A DNA stretch of 38,521 nucleotides from Xanthobacteraceae bacterium (GTDB lineage Bacteria > Pseudomonadota > Alphaproteobacteria > Rhizobiales > Xanthobacteraceae). The notes under the pieces are model-generated. The model was not told where the DNA came from and searched no databases. It saw nothing but the letters and a program-made list of their open reading frames with translations. Positions 8,386 to 15,792 of this stretch are shown in pieces. The DNA lies in NCBI GenBank assembly GCA_028282095.1, contig JANQIP010000185.1:1-38521 (forward strand), in the 5' to 3' direction. Position 1 is the stretch's first letter, and every line of letters begins with the position of its first letter. The translations under genes were made by a program, and so were the position numbers.

Positions 8386-8705
8386 ACGGGTCGCCGCCGA
8401 ACATAGGCCCAACCGGCGGGATTTTCTACAGGAAGCGCAACGGCGCAGGCAAGCCGCGCAGAGAGAGGCCGGACGTGGCGGGCCGCAGCATTGCCAAGGC
8501 AACGCGCAGGCAGTCTGCCAGGTCGCCAAGGCGCGGCCTCGCACCGGCGGCCGACTCGCGCCGGCCGTGCAGCGGTCAACTGCTTCGGTTCGACGGCGGC
8601 GAGGCCGGCGCCAGGTTTTGGCGTCGGGGGCGCACCGATCTCAGTCCGTGTGGTCGCAAGTGAACCGGGGAACAGGGCGCTGACGACATATCCCGTGCGT
8701 GTTCC
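8386..8705. other. Intergenic region between tRNA-Ser and the rplU promoter
   Basis: About 320 bp of GC-rich sequence. Several short frames exist on both strands, but none has a ribosome binding site or family resemblance. It must hold the minus-strand tRNA promoter, which I could not identify with confidence. Confidence 0.5.
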
Positions 8706-8734
8706 TTGACAGGATGGCAACAGCCCCCCATAAA
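8706..8734 (+). promoter_or_regulatory. Probable sigma-70 type promoter of rplU-rpmA
   Basis: A perfect TTGACA at 8706-8711 is followed after 17 bp by CATAAA (8729-8734), four of six matches to TATAAT. It would start transcription near 8741, giving a leader of about 310 nt before the rplU ATG. This is the best promoter match seen in the window and suits a highly expressed ribosomal protein operon. Confidence 0.65.
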
Positions 8735-8746
8735 CCCTCTAGCAGC

Positions 8747-8776
8747 GCGGGTCTTGGCAGGCCCGCCCCGTTTTTT
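8747..8776 (+). terminator. Hairpin plus T-run in the rplU leader (attenuator-like)
   Basis: GCGGGTCT (8747-8754) pairs with AGGCCCGC (8759-8766) through 8 bp including one G-U, around a TGGC loop. CCCG and six T residues follow. The shape is that of an intrinsic terminator, but it lies only a few bases after the predicted transcription start of rplU. It may attenuate the operon or terminate read-through from the left. Confidence 0.55.
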
Positions 8777-9050
8777 GCATGGCACGGTCGCGTTTTCGAG
8801 GAGAGGCAGGCCGCCTCGCCGGAAATGTAGCCGGGTCGTCCATTTCAGGCGGCAGACCGGTCTCGCCAAGATCGTTGCGTCGGCAACGCGCCCGAAAGGG
8901 CTCGCCGGAACATCGTTCAGGAAGTTTGGCTGCGGATTGGTGCTACGAAGTTGAGACCGTTTCGCCGCAGAGGCGCCGCCGGCAAAGGAAAATCGAGCGA
9001 ATTCCGGTATTCCGCTACGGATGGCGCTCGGACAAGAATGCGAGGAGACC

Positions 9051-9563
9051 ATGTTCGCGGTCATCAAAACGGGCGGCAAGCAATATCGAGTGGCCCCCGC
9101 CGACCTGATCGAGGTCGACAAGATCGAGGGTGAGGCGGGTTCCGCCGTCGCCTTTTCTGACGTGCTGATGGTGGGCGGCGAGGACACCGTCCTCGGCACG
9201 CCGACGGTTGCGGGCGCACGCGTTGCCGGTGAAGTGGTCGAGCAGGGCCGCAAGCCGAAGCTCATCGCGTTCAAGAAGCGCCGGCGCAAGAATTCGCAGC
9301 GCAAGCGCGGCCACCGGCAGGAGTTCACGCTCGTGCGGATCACCAGGATCTCGACAGCGGGAGAGACGGAGCAGCAGCCTGAAGCGGCCGAGCCGCCGGT
9401 CGAAGCCGCGGCCGCCACTTCCGCAACGCGGTCCGCGACCGGGGCGGAGCCGAGCGCCGACAGTCCGCAGTCGGAGACGGATATCGACTCAACGACAATC
9501 GAATCAAAAGCGACGGACAAGCCGGCCATTCCTGATCCGACGCACAAGGACGACGCTTCGTGA
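9051..9563 (+). CDS. rplU: 50S ribosomal protein L21 with long C-terminal extension
   Basis: Residues 1-103 are a standard bacterial L21 (MFAVIKTGGKQYRVAPADLI, then KFKKRRRKN-type basic core and GHRQEFTLVRI), which binds 23S rRNA in the large subunit. The ATG at 9051 was chosen because GAGGAG lies 4 bases upstream and because L21 proteins begin MxAVIxTGGKQY. An upstream in-frame ATG at 9021 would add ten unrelated residues. The protein has 170 residues. The last 65 or so are a low-complexity tail rich in Ala, Glu, Ser and Thr, probably disordered, of a kind that recurs with variable length in Rhizobiales. It is followed by rpmA 72 bp downstream, the usual L21-L27 pair. Confidence 0.96.
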   Translation: MFAVIKTGGKQYRVAPADLIEVDKIEGEAGSAVAFSDVLMVGGEDTVLGTPTVAGARVAGEVVEQGRKPKLIAFKKRRRKNSQRKRGHRQEFTLVRITRISTAGETEQQPEAAEPPVEAAAATSATRSATGAEPSADSPQSETDIDSTTIESKATDKPAIPDPTHKDDAS

Positions 9564-9635
9564 TCAGTCCTCTTCTGCCTGGTGATTTTTTCGTCACAAA
9601 CTGGAACTACAACTGCAAGCGAAAACGGTAGACCC

Positions 9636-9908
9636 ATGGCTCACAAGAAAGCAGGCGGATCGTCACGCAACGGCCGCGACTCGCCCGGTCAACGTCTTGG
9701 CGTGAAGATCTTCGGCGGCCAGACATGTGTCGCCGGCAACATCATCTTGCGTCAGCGCGGTACCAAATGGCACCCCGGCTCCAATGTCGGGGTCGGCCGG
9801 GACCACACGCTGTTCGCGTTGGTCGATGGCCGCGTCAATTTCCGCACCAAGGCCAAGGGCCGCACCTATGTGTCGGTCCTGCCGGTAATGGAGGATGCGG
9901 CCGAATAA
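9636..9908 (+). CDS. rpmA: 50S ribosomal protein L27
   Basis: This 90-residue protein is L27, whose N-terminal tail reaches the peptidyl transferase centre. [20 protein letters not shown] and LGVKIFGGQ are diagnostic, followed by [19 protein letters not shown] and [13 protein letters not shown]. The ATG at 9636 gives the classical MAHKKAGGS start without the N-terminal leader that some Firmicutes cleave. An upstream in-frame start would only add non-conserved residues. It is co-transcribed with rplU and followed by a strong intrinsic terminator at 9973-10012. Confidence 0.98.
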   Translation: MAHKKAGGSSRNGRDSPGQRLGVKIFGGQTCVAGNIILRQRGTKWHPGSNVGVGRDHTLFALVDGRVNFRTKAKGRTYVSVLPVMEDAAE

Positions 9909-9924
9909 ACCGTCGGATTTTAGC

Positions 9925-9956
9925 GGTCCGCCGGCAGTCGACTCGTCCGGCGGATC
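9925..9956 (+). other. GC-rich stem-loop after rpmA
   Basis: TCCGCCGG (9927-9934) pairs perfectly with CCGGCGGA (9947-9954) around 12 nt, and can be extended by two pairs. No T-run follows. It may protect the 3' end of the rplU-rpmA mRNA or act with the terminator downstream. Confidence 0.5.
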
Positions 9957-9972
9957 CGCAAATGAGGATCGT

Positions 9973-10012
9973 GGAGGGGGAGACCGGCAAGCGGCTCCCC
10001 CTCTTCTTTTTT
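9973..10012 (+). terminator. Intrinsic terminator of rplU-rpmA
   Basis: GAGGGGGAG (9974-9982) pairs perfectly with CTCCCCCTC (9995-10003). The run TTCTTTTTT (10004-10012) follows. A 9-bp GC-rich stem plus T-tract is a textbook Rho-independent terminator. The next gene starts 20 bp further. Confidence 0.9.
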
Positions 10013-10032
10013 GACCAACAGGAGCACGTGCG

Positions 10033-10644
10033 ATGACGACAGTGCTGAACCTCCGTGGCGACGGCCTCAGCGAGTCGGGTCGGCGTGTCCTCCAAACCGA
10101 GCGGCTGGTGCTGCGTGCGCCGCGTCTCGATGATGCTCCCGTCATTGCCGTGCTGGTCGATGATGACAGGATCGCACACAAAACCACACGTATACCGCAT
10201 CCCTATCGGCTCACCGACGCCGAAGAATGGATCACGCTTGCCAATGCGGATGCACGCGACGAAACCCTCCTGATCACCTTGCGGGACGGTCCGGTCATTG
10301 GCGCCTGCAGTCTCGAATGGCGGGACGGGCCGAATCCCGAGCTCGGCTATTGGCTCGGAGTGCCCTTCTGGGGGCAAGGCTACGCGACCGAGGCGGCACG
10401 CGCCCTGATCGACCAGGCCTTCGGCGATCTCTGCCATGAGGCTGTCGAAGCCGGCTCGCGCACGACCAATTCCGCCTCCCGCCGCGTGCTGGAAAAATGC
10501 GGCTTCCAGTGGACCGGGGTCGGCCTCTATCGCGTCCGTTCCATCAATTCGGCAGCACCTTTCGATCGCTATCGGCTCGAGCGGCGCATCTGGTCCTCGC
10601 TCAAGCGCTGGGGCCAGGTGAATCACGAGGTGCGCGCCGACTGA
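10033..10644 (+). CDS. GNAT family acetyltransferase, RimJ/RimL-like
   Basis: This 203-residue protein is an Acetyltransf_3 type GNAT enzyme. It begins with the typical LQTERLVLRAPRLDDAPVI (residues 20-38). ELGYWLGVPFWGQGYATEAAR (about 98-118) contains the acetyl-CoA-binding G-Q-G-Y-A loop, and NSASRRVLEKCGFQWTGVG is the conserved C-terminal part. Relatives acetylate the N-termini of ribosomal proteins or small-molecule amines. The target here is unknown. The ATG at 10033 has AGGAG about 8 bases upstream. Position between rpmA and obgE is common in Rhizobiales and hints at a ribosome-related role, which is only an inference. A strong terminator separates it from rpmA. Confidence 0.9.
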   Translation: MTTVLNLRGDGLSESGRRVLQTERLVLRAPRLDDAPVIAVLVDDDRIAHKTTRIPHPYRLTDAEEWITLANADARDETLLITLRDGPVIGACSLEWRDGPNPELGYWLGVPFWGQGYATEAARALIDQAFGDLCHEAVEAGSRTTNSASRRVLEKCGFQWTGVGLYRVRSINSAAPFDRYRLERRIWSSLKRWGQVNHEVRAD

Positions 10645-10678
10645 ACGCGCGCCCCGATCCGGTTCGGCAGGAGCGGCT

Positions 10679-10800
10679 GTGTTTCCTTCTCTGACGGTCC
10701 GACCCCGGACCGTCAGGTAAGGAACACTAGCTAATTCGATGCTTTGTGATGCGGCACCAACACAATGAGACGAGCCCAAGCGTTGGTGCCGCATCGCTAG
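10679..10800 (+). repeat. Repeat B copy 1 (double hairpin)
   Basis: A 122-bp element shared with 37361-37484. Its first hairpin is built on TGACGGTCC / GGACCGTCA inside longer imperfect arms (GTTTCCTT / AAGGAAC). The second has perfect 14-bp arms GATGCGGCACCAAC / GTTGGTGCCGCATC. Its right end (CTAG) abuts repeat A. Confidence 0.9.
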
Positions 10801-10906
10801 AGCGAGAGTGCGATTCATTCAGATCGGATCGATCGCGCTCCGCTTCTCTTCGTCTGCCGCATGGTCTTGTCCGAAAAATCTGCCGACTTTTCGGGACCAT
10901 GCTCTA
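10798..10906 (+). repeat. Repeat A copy between the acetyltransferase gene and obgE
   Basis: Forward-orientation repeat A, moderately diverged (GACCATGC instead of GATCATGC in the right arm). It joins repeat B directly, sharing the TAG at the junction, so the two families form a composite mosaic. Confidence 0.86.
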
Positions 10907-10915
10907 TTCATCCTT

Positions 10916-10940
10916 GATTCCCGCTTGCGCGCGCGGGAAC
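10916..10940. repeat. Partial repeat C hairpin
   Basis: A short inverted repeat, ATTCCCGC…GCGGGAA, matching half of the repeat C units at 19451-19537 and 34328-34515. It is the last recognisable element before obgE. The AAGGA at 10986-10990 is the obgE ribosome binding site. Confidence 0.6.
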
Positions 10941-10994
10941 AAGCGGATGTGCAGCATTGCCGCGGAGCAGCATCCTTTCGCGAATTAAGGAACC

Positions 10995-12029
10995 ATGAGA
11001 TTCCTTGACCAGGCCAAGATCTATGTCCGCTCGGGCAATGGCGGGGCGGGGTGCGTCTCATTCCGGCGGGAGAAATTCATCGAGTTCGGGGGGCCGGACG
11101 GCGGCAATGGCGGGCGCGGCGGTGATGTGATCGCGCAATGCGTCGAGGGCCTGAACACGCTGATCGACTATCGCTACCAGCAGCATTTCAAGGCCAAGAC
11201 CGGCGGTCACGGCATGGGCCGGAACCGCGCCGGCGCGAACGGCGCCGACGCGATTTTGAAAGTCCCGGTCGGCACCCAGGTTTTCGACGAGGATAACGAA
11301 ACGCTGCTTGCCGATCTCACCGCGGTGGGCCAGCGTGCGGTGATCGCCAAGGGTGGCAATGGCGGCTTCGGCAATGCGCATTTCAAGTCGTCGACCAATC
11401 GCGCGCCGCGTCGGGCCAATCCCGGGCAGCCGGGTGAGGAGCGCACGCTCTGGCTGCGCCTGAAACTCATCGCCGATGCCGGACTGGTCGGCCTGCCGAA
11501 TGCCGGGAAATCGACGCTGCTCGCCGCGGTCAGTGCGGCAAAGCCGAGGATCGCCGATTATCCGTTCACGACGCTGCATCCGCAGCTCGGAGTCGTTGCG
11601 ATCGATGGGCGCGAATTCGTGCTCGCCGACATTCCCGGCCTGATCGAAGGGGCGCATGAGGGCGTGGGTCTCGGCGATCGCTTTCTCGGCCATATCGAGC
11701 GCTGCCGCGTGCTCCTGCATCTCGTCGACGCAACGGGTACGCATGCCGGCGAAGCCTATAAGACGGTGCGTGCCGAGCTCGAGGCCTATGGGCACGGGCT
11801 GCCCGACAAGCCGGAAATCGTCGCGTTGAACAAGGCGGATGCGCTGACTGCAGATGAGCTGAAACGGCAGACGACGCGGCTCGAGCGCGCCGCCGGCAAA
11901 GCCCCGCTCATTCTCTCGGGTGCGACCGGACAAGGGGTGCCGGCGGTGCTGCGCGCGCTCGCGGCGGTCATCGAACGGTCGGGCGAAAATATTGCAGCCG
12001 CGACCGCGCCGGCCGATTGGCGGCCTTAG
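10995..12029 (+). CDS. obgE: GTPase ObgE/CgtA
   Basis: This 344-residue essential GTPase works in 50S ribosome maturation and stress signalling. The glycine-rich Obg fold spans residues 1-158 ([34 protein letters not shown]). The G domain follows, with G1 GLPNAGKST near 166, G3 [20 protein letters not shown] near 211, G4 NKAD near 279, and GATGQGV as G5. AAGGA lies 4 bases before the ATG. Length is typical, but the C-terminus is short (…ADWRP) and its TAG stop is the first triplet of an adjacent repeat A copy. Its usual Rhizobiales neighbour proB lies 6.2 kb away, behind an inserted block. Confidence 0.97.
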   Translation: MRFLDQAKIYVRSGNGGAGCVSFRREKFIEFGGPDGGNGGRGGDVIAQCVEGLNTLIDYRYQQHFKAKTGGHGMGRNRAGANGADAILKVPVGTQVFDEDNETLLADLTAVGQRAVIAKGGNGGFGNAHFKSSTNRAPRRANPGQPGEERTLWLRLKLIADAGLVGLPNAGKSTLLAAVSAAKPRIADYPFTTLHPQLGVVAIDGREFVLADIPGLIEGAHEGVGLGDRFLGHIERCRVLLHLVDATGTHAGEAYKTVRAELEAYGHGLPDKPEIVALNKADALTADELKRQTTRLERAAGKAPLILSGATGQGVPAVLRALAAVIERSGENIAAATAPADWRP

Positions 12030-12237
12030 CGCACTATCTTGTCCGAGAAGTTGGCAGACTTTTCTGACAAGACCATGCGAGAGAACAAAGAGAAAGAGAG
12101 CGCGATCGATTGAACCTAAACAAATCGCGCTCTAGAGCATGATCCCGAAAAGTTGGCAGATTTTTCGGACAAGATCATGCGGCAAAACAAAGAGAAACAG
12201 AGTGCGATCGATTCAATCTGAATGGATCGCACTCTAG
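12027..12237 (-). repeat. Two tandem repeat A copies after obgE
   Basis: Two consecutive repeat A units in reverse orientation at about 12027-12136 and 12135-12237, sharing the TCTAGAG junction. The first is diverged, especially at its obgE end. The second is close to consensus. The TAG at 12027 is the obgE stop codon. Confidence 0.88.
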
Positions 12238-12384
12238 GGCAGGTCAACGCCTTATGGCGCGGGCAATGCCAAGCGAAAGAGCGCGGTCAAAGCACATGTC
12301 GCGGCGCCATAAGATCGGGCCTCCGCGCGGTTCGACCAGTTAAATAGCTCGGGTCCGCCTAGCTGCCAATCGAGCGGCCTCGGA
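12238..12384. other. Intergenic remainder between repeat A and the caspase-like gene 3' end
   Basis: Nothing recognisable was found here. No intrinsic terminator is evident for the minus-strand gene that ends at 12385. Confidence 0.45.
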
Positions 12385-14955
12385 TCAGAACCCGACGCCG
12401 ATCGCGCCCACTCCGCCGCCGGAGCTGCGGCGTCGGGCCTGCTGTCTCACCCGCGACTTGGGCCGGGAACGCGTTGTCTTCTTGCGGTAACGGTTACGAT
12501 TGGAGCGTGCCCCGTCGCGCCGAGCCTTCGACCGGGTAGCCTCCCGCTTCTTCCGCGTCTTCGATCGTTCGGCAGCCTTCTTTTTCCGTGCCTTCGACCG
12601 TTCGGCAGCCTTTTTCTTCCGCTCCGCATCCTTCCGGGCCTTCGCGCGTTTGGTCGCTGCCTTCTTATTGTCGTCCTTGTCGCGCGCCACGGGATAGGCC
12701 GGCGGACAAGCCGGCGAGGATTCGCTCTTCAACGTTGTGACGAGCGCCTCGGTGACATCGACGCCCGTTTCCTTTGTTCCCCGCTCTTTCATATAGCGAT
12801 CAATGGCGGCTCGGGTCTTCCTGCCCAATTTGCCGTCGACGCGCCCGGCGAGACAGCCGATCCGAACCAGTTCGGTCTGTGCCGCACGGACGAGTTCGCG
12901 CGTATTGGCGACCGGCTCTTTGGCTTTGCTTGCAGCCGCCGCCGCAGCCGCCGCAGCCACCGCTTCCGCCGCAGCCGCCGCTTCGGCCTCAGCCTCCTTG
13001 ATTGCCGCCAACACGCTCGGCCGCACGCTGTCGCAGGTGACCTCTTTCGAGAACTTTTTCAGATCGCCCACCGCGTTCTTGCCTGAGGCCTTCAGCGCAG
13101 CAAGACGGCCTTCCTCGCGCTTGCACGCGGCTTTGCGCGCGGCTTCTTCCTTGGCCAATCTCGCCTGACGATTCTCCTCCTCGATTCTGAGGGCCGCCAA
13201 TCGCTCGGCCTTCTTCCGTGCGGTTTCCTCGGCCAATCTCGCCCGCCGTTCTTCGTCGGCGCGCTTAAGCGCGGCCGCCCGCTCGGCCTTCTTGCGCGCG
13301 GCTTCCGCCGCCAATCTCGCCTTGCGCTCGTCCTCGGCTTGCTCCTTGGCTTCCCGCTCAGCCTTCTTGCGTGCGGCTTCCGCCGCCAATCGCGCTTTGC
13401 GCTCTTGCTCGGCTCGCTCCTTGGCTTCCCGCTCAGCCTTTTTCCGCGCAGCTTCCGCGGCCAACCTAGCCTTGCGCGCTTTCTCCGCCCATTCCTTGGC
13501 CTCCCGCTCGGCCTTTTTCCGCGCAGCCTCCGCGGCCAATTTCGCCTTGCGCGCTTGCTCGGCTCGTTCCTTGGCCTCCTGCTCCGCCTTTTTCCACGCG
13601 GCCTCGCGCGCAGCTTTCGCCGCGCGCTCTTTCTCGGCTCGTTCCTTGGCCTCTCGCTCGGCCTCTTTTCGCGCGGCCTCGCGCGCGGCTTGCTCCCGCC
13701 GCTCTTCCTCGGCCCGCTTCGCCTCCCGCTCAGCCTTCAGCCGCGCCCGTTCGGCAGCCTTTGCTTCACGTTCTGCACGTTCCCTTTCATCGCGTTCTTC
13801 GGCCGCCCGTTCCAAGGCGTCCAAGCGAAGCCGCGCCGTATTGGCAAGAACGGACGCCGGGTAGCGCTTGATGAAGCTCTTGAGTTTGTCCGGGTTGCTC
13901 AAATCCTTGATACGGTCCCATGCCCGTTGTTCTTCGCTTGACGGGCCGCGCTGGACCGGTGGTTTCGCGGAGGGAAGGGCGGCAAGCCTTGTCCGATCAT
14001 CCTTGGCCAGGGTTTCGATCTGCTGGCGGGCGAGATCGGAATAAAACCCAGTCGGATATTGCTGGAGAAAGACTTTCCACGCGCGCTCGGTGCCGATCTT
14101 CTCGACAAGCTGGTAGTCGGCCTGCACCGCCGCCCGATCGATGGCAGCCACCTGAACGGCTTTCTGGGGAGCCGGAACGATGGAGACGTTCTCTTTGCCC
14201 AGCGATCCGTAAACATAAGGCTCCTGCCGCATATTGGTGCTCTCGAGCACCGCGTCCCGGACACGACCAAATGCCAGACGGACGTCGAGGCCCGGCGTGA
14301 AAAGGTGCTCGAGCAAGGCGATCGTGAACGGGCTGTTTTTGTTGAAGCCATCTTCGGCCACAGTACCGTCCTTCGCCGCATAGGCGACCAGCGTATCGGT
14401 GGGGGTATCCCCCATCGCAGCAAGCCCCGGGCTGATCTGCCGCGTCCGTGTCCGGCGTTGGCGTTTCATATTGACGAATGGATTGTCGCGGCAGGCATCG
14501 AGAATCACCAGGCGCAACCGCTCCGCGCCTTCGACAGACACAGCCAGCCGACCGAGTGTAATGGTCTCATCTTCAACGTCGCGGTCGCTCGCGAGCTTGG
14601 CGTCGACGGGAATAAGATAATTGACGCCATCGATCTCGATTCCGTGGCCGGCATAGAACACGACGGCGATATCGGCGCCGGTCGCAATGTCCTCGAATCG
14701 GCGAATGGCGCGCTTGAACTGGAGGTTGCCGACGTCGTGCTTCACACTCACGACTTCGAATCCGGCCTCCTCGAATCTCTTGGCCATCGCCGCGGCGTCG
14801 CGAGTCGGATTCGGCAGACGGTCCGCGTGCTGATAGGCAGAATTGCCGATGACGAGCGCAACCCGCCGCTCGGCATGGGCGGAACCCACGCCGACCAGCA
14901 CCAGCCATAATCCCAACACGGCGGCAGCCGCTATGAGAACGGGCCTGCGCATCAA
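12385..14955 (-). CDS. Exported caspase-like (peptidase C14) protein with coiled-coil repeats and peptidoglycan-binding-like domain
   Basis: This 856-residue protein starts with a signal peptide (MMRRPVLIAAAAVLGLWLVL…AHA). The caspase p20 fold follows (about 28-265), with RRVALVIGNSAYQH, the catalytic His in VVFYAGHGIEI and the catalytic Cys in LVILDACRDNPF. Two short YPxGxxxxxA-type segments (about 290-385) lead to a long charged coiled coil. Within it about seven 25-residue (75-bp) units with core RLAAEAARKKAEREAKE are repeated. A region resembling PG_binding_1 follows (VRIGCLAGRVDGKLGRKTRAAI). The last 100 residues are very rich in Lys/Arg and end GVGF. Bacterial metacaspase relatives cleave after basic residues. 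The substrate here is unknown. Confidence 0.86.
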   Translation of the reverse strand: MMRRPVLIAAAAVLGLWLVLVGVGSAHAERRVALVIGNSAYQHADRLPNPTRDAAAMAKRFEEAGFEVVSVKHDVGNLQFKRAIRRFEDIATGADIAVVFYAGHGIEIDGVNYLIPVDAKLASDRDVEDETITLGRLAVSVEGAERLRLVILDACRDNPFVNMKRQRRTRTRQISPGLAAMGDTPTDTLVAYAAKDGTVAEDGFNKNSPFTIALLEHLFTPGLDVRLAFGRVRDAVLESTNMRQEPYVYGSLGKENVSIVPAPQKAVQVAAIDRAAVQADYQLVEKIGTERAWKVFLQQYPTGFYSDLARQQIETLAKDDRTRLAALPSAKPPVQRGPSSEEQRAWDRIKDLSNPDKLKSFIKRYPASVLANTARLRLDALERAAEERDERERAEREAKAAERARLKAEREAKRAEEERREQAAREAARKEAEREAKERAEKERAAKAAREAAWKKAEQEAKERAEQARKAKLAAEAARKKAEREAKEWAEKARKARLAAEAARKKAEREAKERAEQERKARLAAEAARKKAEREAKEQAEDERKARLAAEAARKKAERAAALKRADEERRARLAEETARKKAERLAALRIEEENRQARLAKEEAARKAACKREEGRLAALKASGKNAVGDLKKFSKEVTCDSVRPSVLAAIKEAEAEAAAAAEAVAAAAAAAAASKAKEPVANTRELVRAAQTELVRIGCLAGRVDGKLGRKTRAAIDRYMKERGTKETGVDVTEALVTTLKSESSPACPPAYPVARDKDDNKKAATKRAKARKDAERKKKAAERSKARKKKAAERSKTRKKREATRSKARRDGARSNRNRYRKKTTRSRPKSRVRQQARRRSSGGGVGAIGVGF
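12590..13800 (-). repeat. Internal 75-bp tandem repeats and Lys/Arg-rich repeats in the caspase-like gene
   Basis: Equivalent positions recur at 13298, 13373, 13448 and 13523, exactly 75 bp apart, with weaker units on both sides. They encode 25-residue heptad-like coiled-coil units. A second set near 12540-12620 encodes repeated KKAAERSKARK. In-frame length variation is likely. Confidence 0.8.
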
Positions 14956-15262
14956 CCTCTATCCTGACCTAAACGGGATCCGAATCACCTAACCTAATTC
15001 AAACCCACCTCGCACCTGGTTGAAATCCACCTAACGCAAGGCGGTGTCGGTCATATGTGATCCGGTTCACGCAGCCAGTGGCGATTGTAATGGGCAAGAC
15101 GGTGAAAGGCTAGGCCGTGTGCGCGCGGCGCTTTCACATCCGCGGGAGCTCTTCGTGGTCACTATGAGATCAAACCAGATGACATCAAACCAGTTGCCAC
15201 GTCGCCCACGCCGACATTGGCCTGCGCCGTAAGCCTGGTTGGTCTTGTCCGGGTTCCCGCGA
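14956..15262. promoter_or_regulatory. Upstream region of the caspase-like gene with four ACCTAA motifs
   Basis: On the plus strand ACCTAA occurs at 14967, 14987, 14992 (overlapping) and 15029; read in the gene's direction these are TTAGGT. They lie within 80 bp of the start codon and may be regulator sites. A direct repeat ATCAAACCAG occurs at 15169-15178 and 15184-15193. No convincing -35/-10 pair or gene was found in the remainder. Confidence 0.35.
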
Positions 15263-15490
15263 TCAGAAGCCGACGCCCAGAATCAAGCGGCTGGCGCCCG
15301 ACTTTATAATATATCCTCTCCGGGATGCCGTCCTGATCGGCACCGGCACCGGCCGTCCGCGCCAGTCAATGCCCAGGGCAACGCTCTTGCGAGCGGACGC
15401 TTCTCGCTCCGTCGCCGAAGCCGAGACGTTGATTCCCGTAGTTGCAACCAAGACGATCAGCACTGTCGCGAGCATGCGACCGTTGTTCAT
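15263..15490 (-). CDS. Small secreted protein of unknown function
   Basis: This 75-residue protein has a clear signal peptide, MNNGRMLATVLIVLVATTG followed by INVSASA, leaving a mature part of about 48 residues. The mature part is basic (SARKSVALGIDWRGRPVPVPI) and ends LILGVGF. The ATG at 15490 is preceded by GGAGAAG at 6-7 bases, the main reason to accept the gene. The last residues, stop and following bases closely match those of the caspase-like gene next door (GVGF-stop, then TC), so the two gene ends may be related by duplication. No family was recognised. It is divergent from the outer-membrane protein gene. Confidence 0.6.
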   Translation of the reverse strand: MNNGRMLATVLIVLVATTGINVSASATEREASARKSVALGIDWRGRPVPVPIRTASRRGYIIKSGASRLILGVGF

Positions 15491-15792
15491 GATACTTCTC
15501 CGAAATCAACCCGAATGCGCATGCGCCGGCGAGTTCTATCCTTGGAATCGCGAAACCGTATCCTGGTTCACTATCGCAGCGAATCTTTGACGGTTTGCCT
15601 TAGGACTAATGGTGGGTCCCAAAGTTCCGTTGATGACGCCGAGTACGGATCGAAGTGTTGTTGGAATAACACGAGCATGTCGCAAAATGTGTGCGCGGCC
15701 TTTGATTGGCGCCAAAACAGTTTTGGTACCATGTAACTCGGATGTAGATTTCAGGGCGGAATTGGGGTGGCCGGCATTGGGGGGATGGGCGA
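15491..15792. other. Divergent intergenic region upstream of the double-barrel protein gene
   Basis: About 300 bp of less GC-rich sequence must carry promoters for both flanking genes. A 10-bp palindrome TTGGCGCCAA occurs near 15703, followed by CAAAACAGTTTTG. The G-rich stretch just before 15793 may serve as ribosome binding site. No RNA gene was recognised. Confidence 0.4.

Noticed and set aside
8364..8720. 118-codon minus-strand frame beside tRNA-Ser
   Set aside because: It runs into the tRNA gene and lacks a ribosome binding site and similarity to a known family.
9835..10818. 327-codon minus-strand frame
   Set aside because: It covers the antisense of the RimJ/RimL-like gene and repeat B and has no family features.
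13170..13800. Regular 75-bp repeats considered as a CRISPR-like array
   Set aside because: There are no unique spacers between the units; they encode an in-frame coiled coil within a supported gene.
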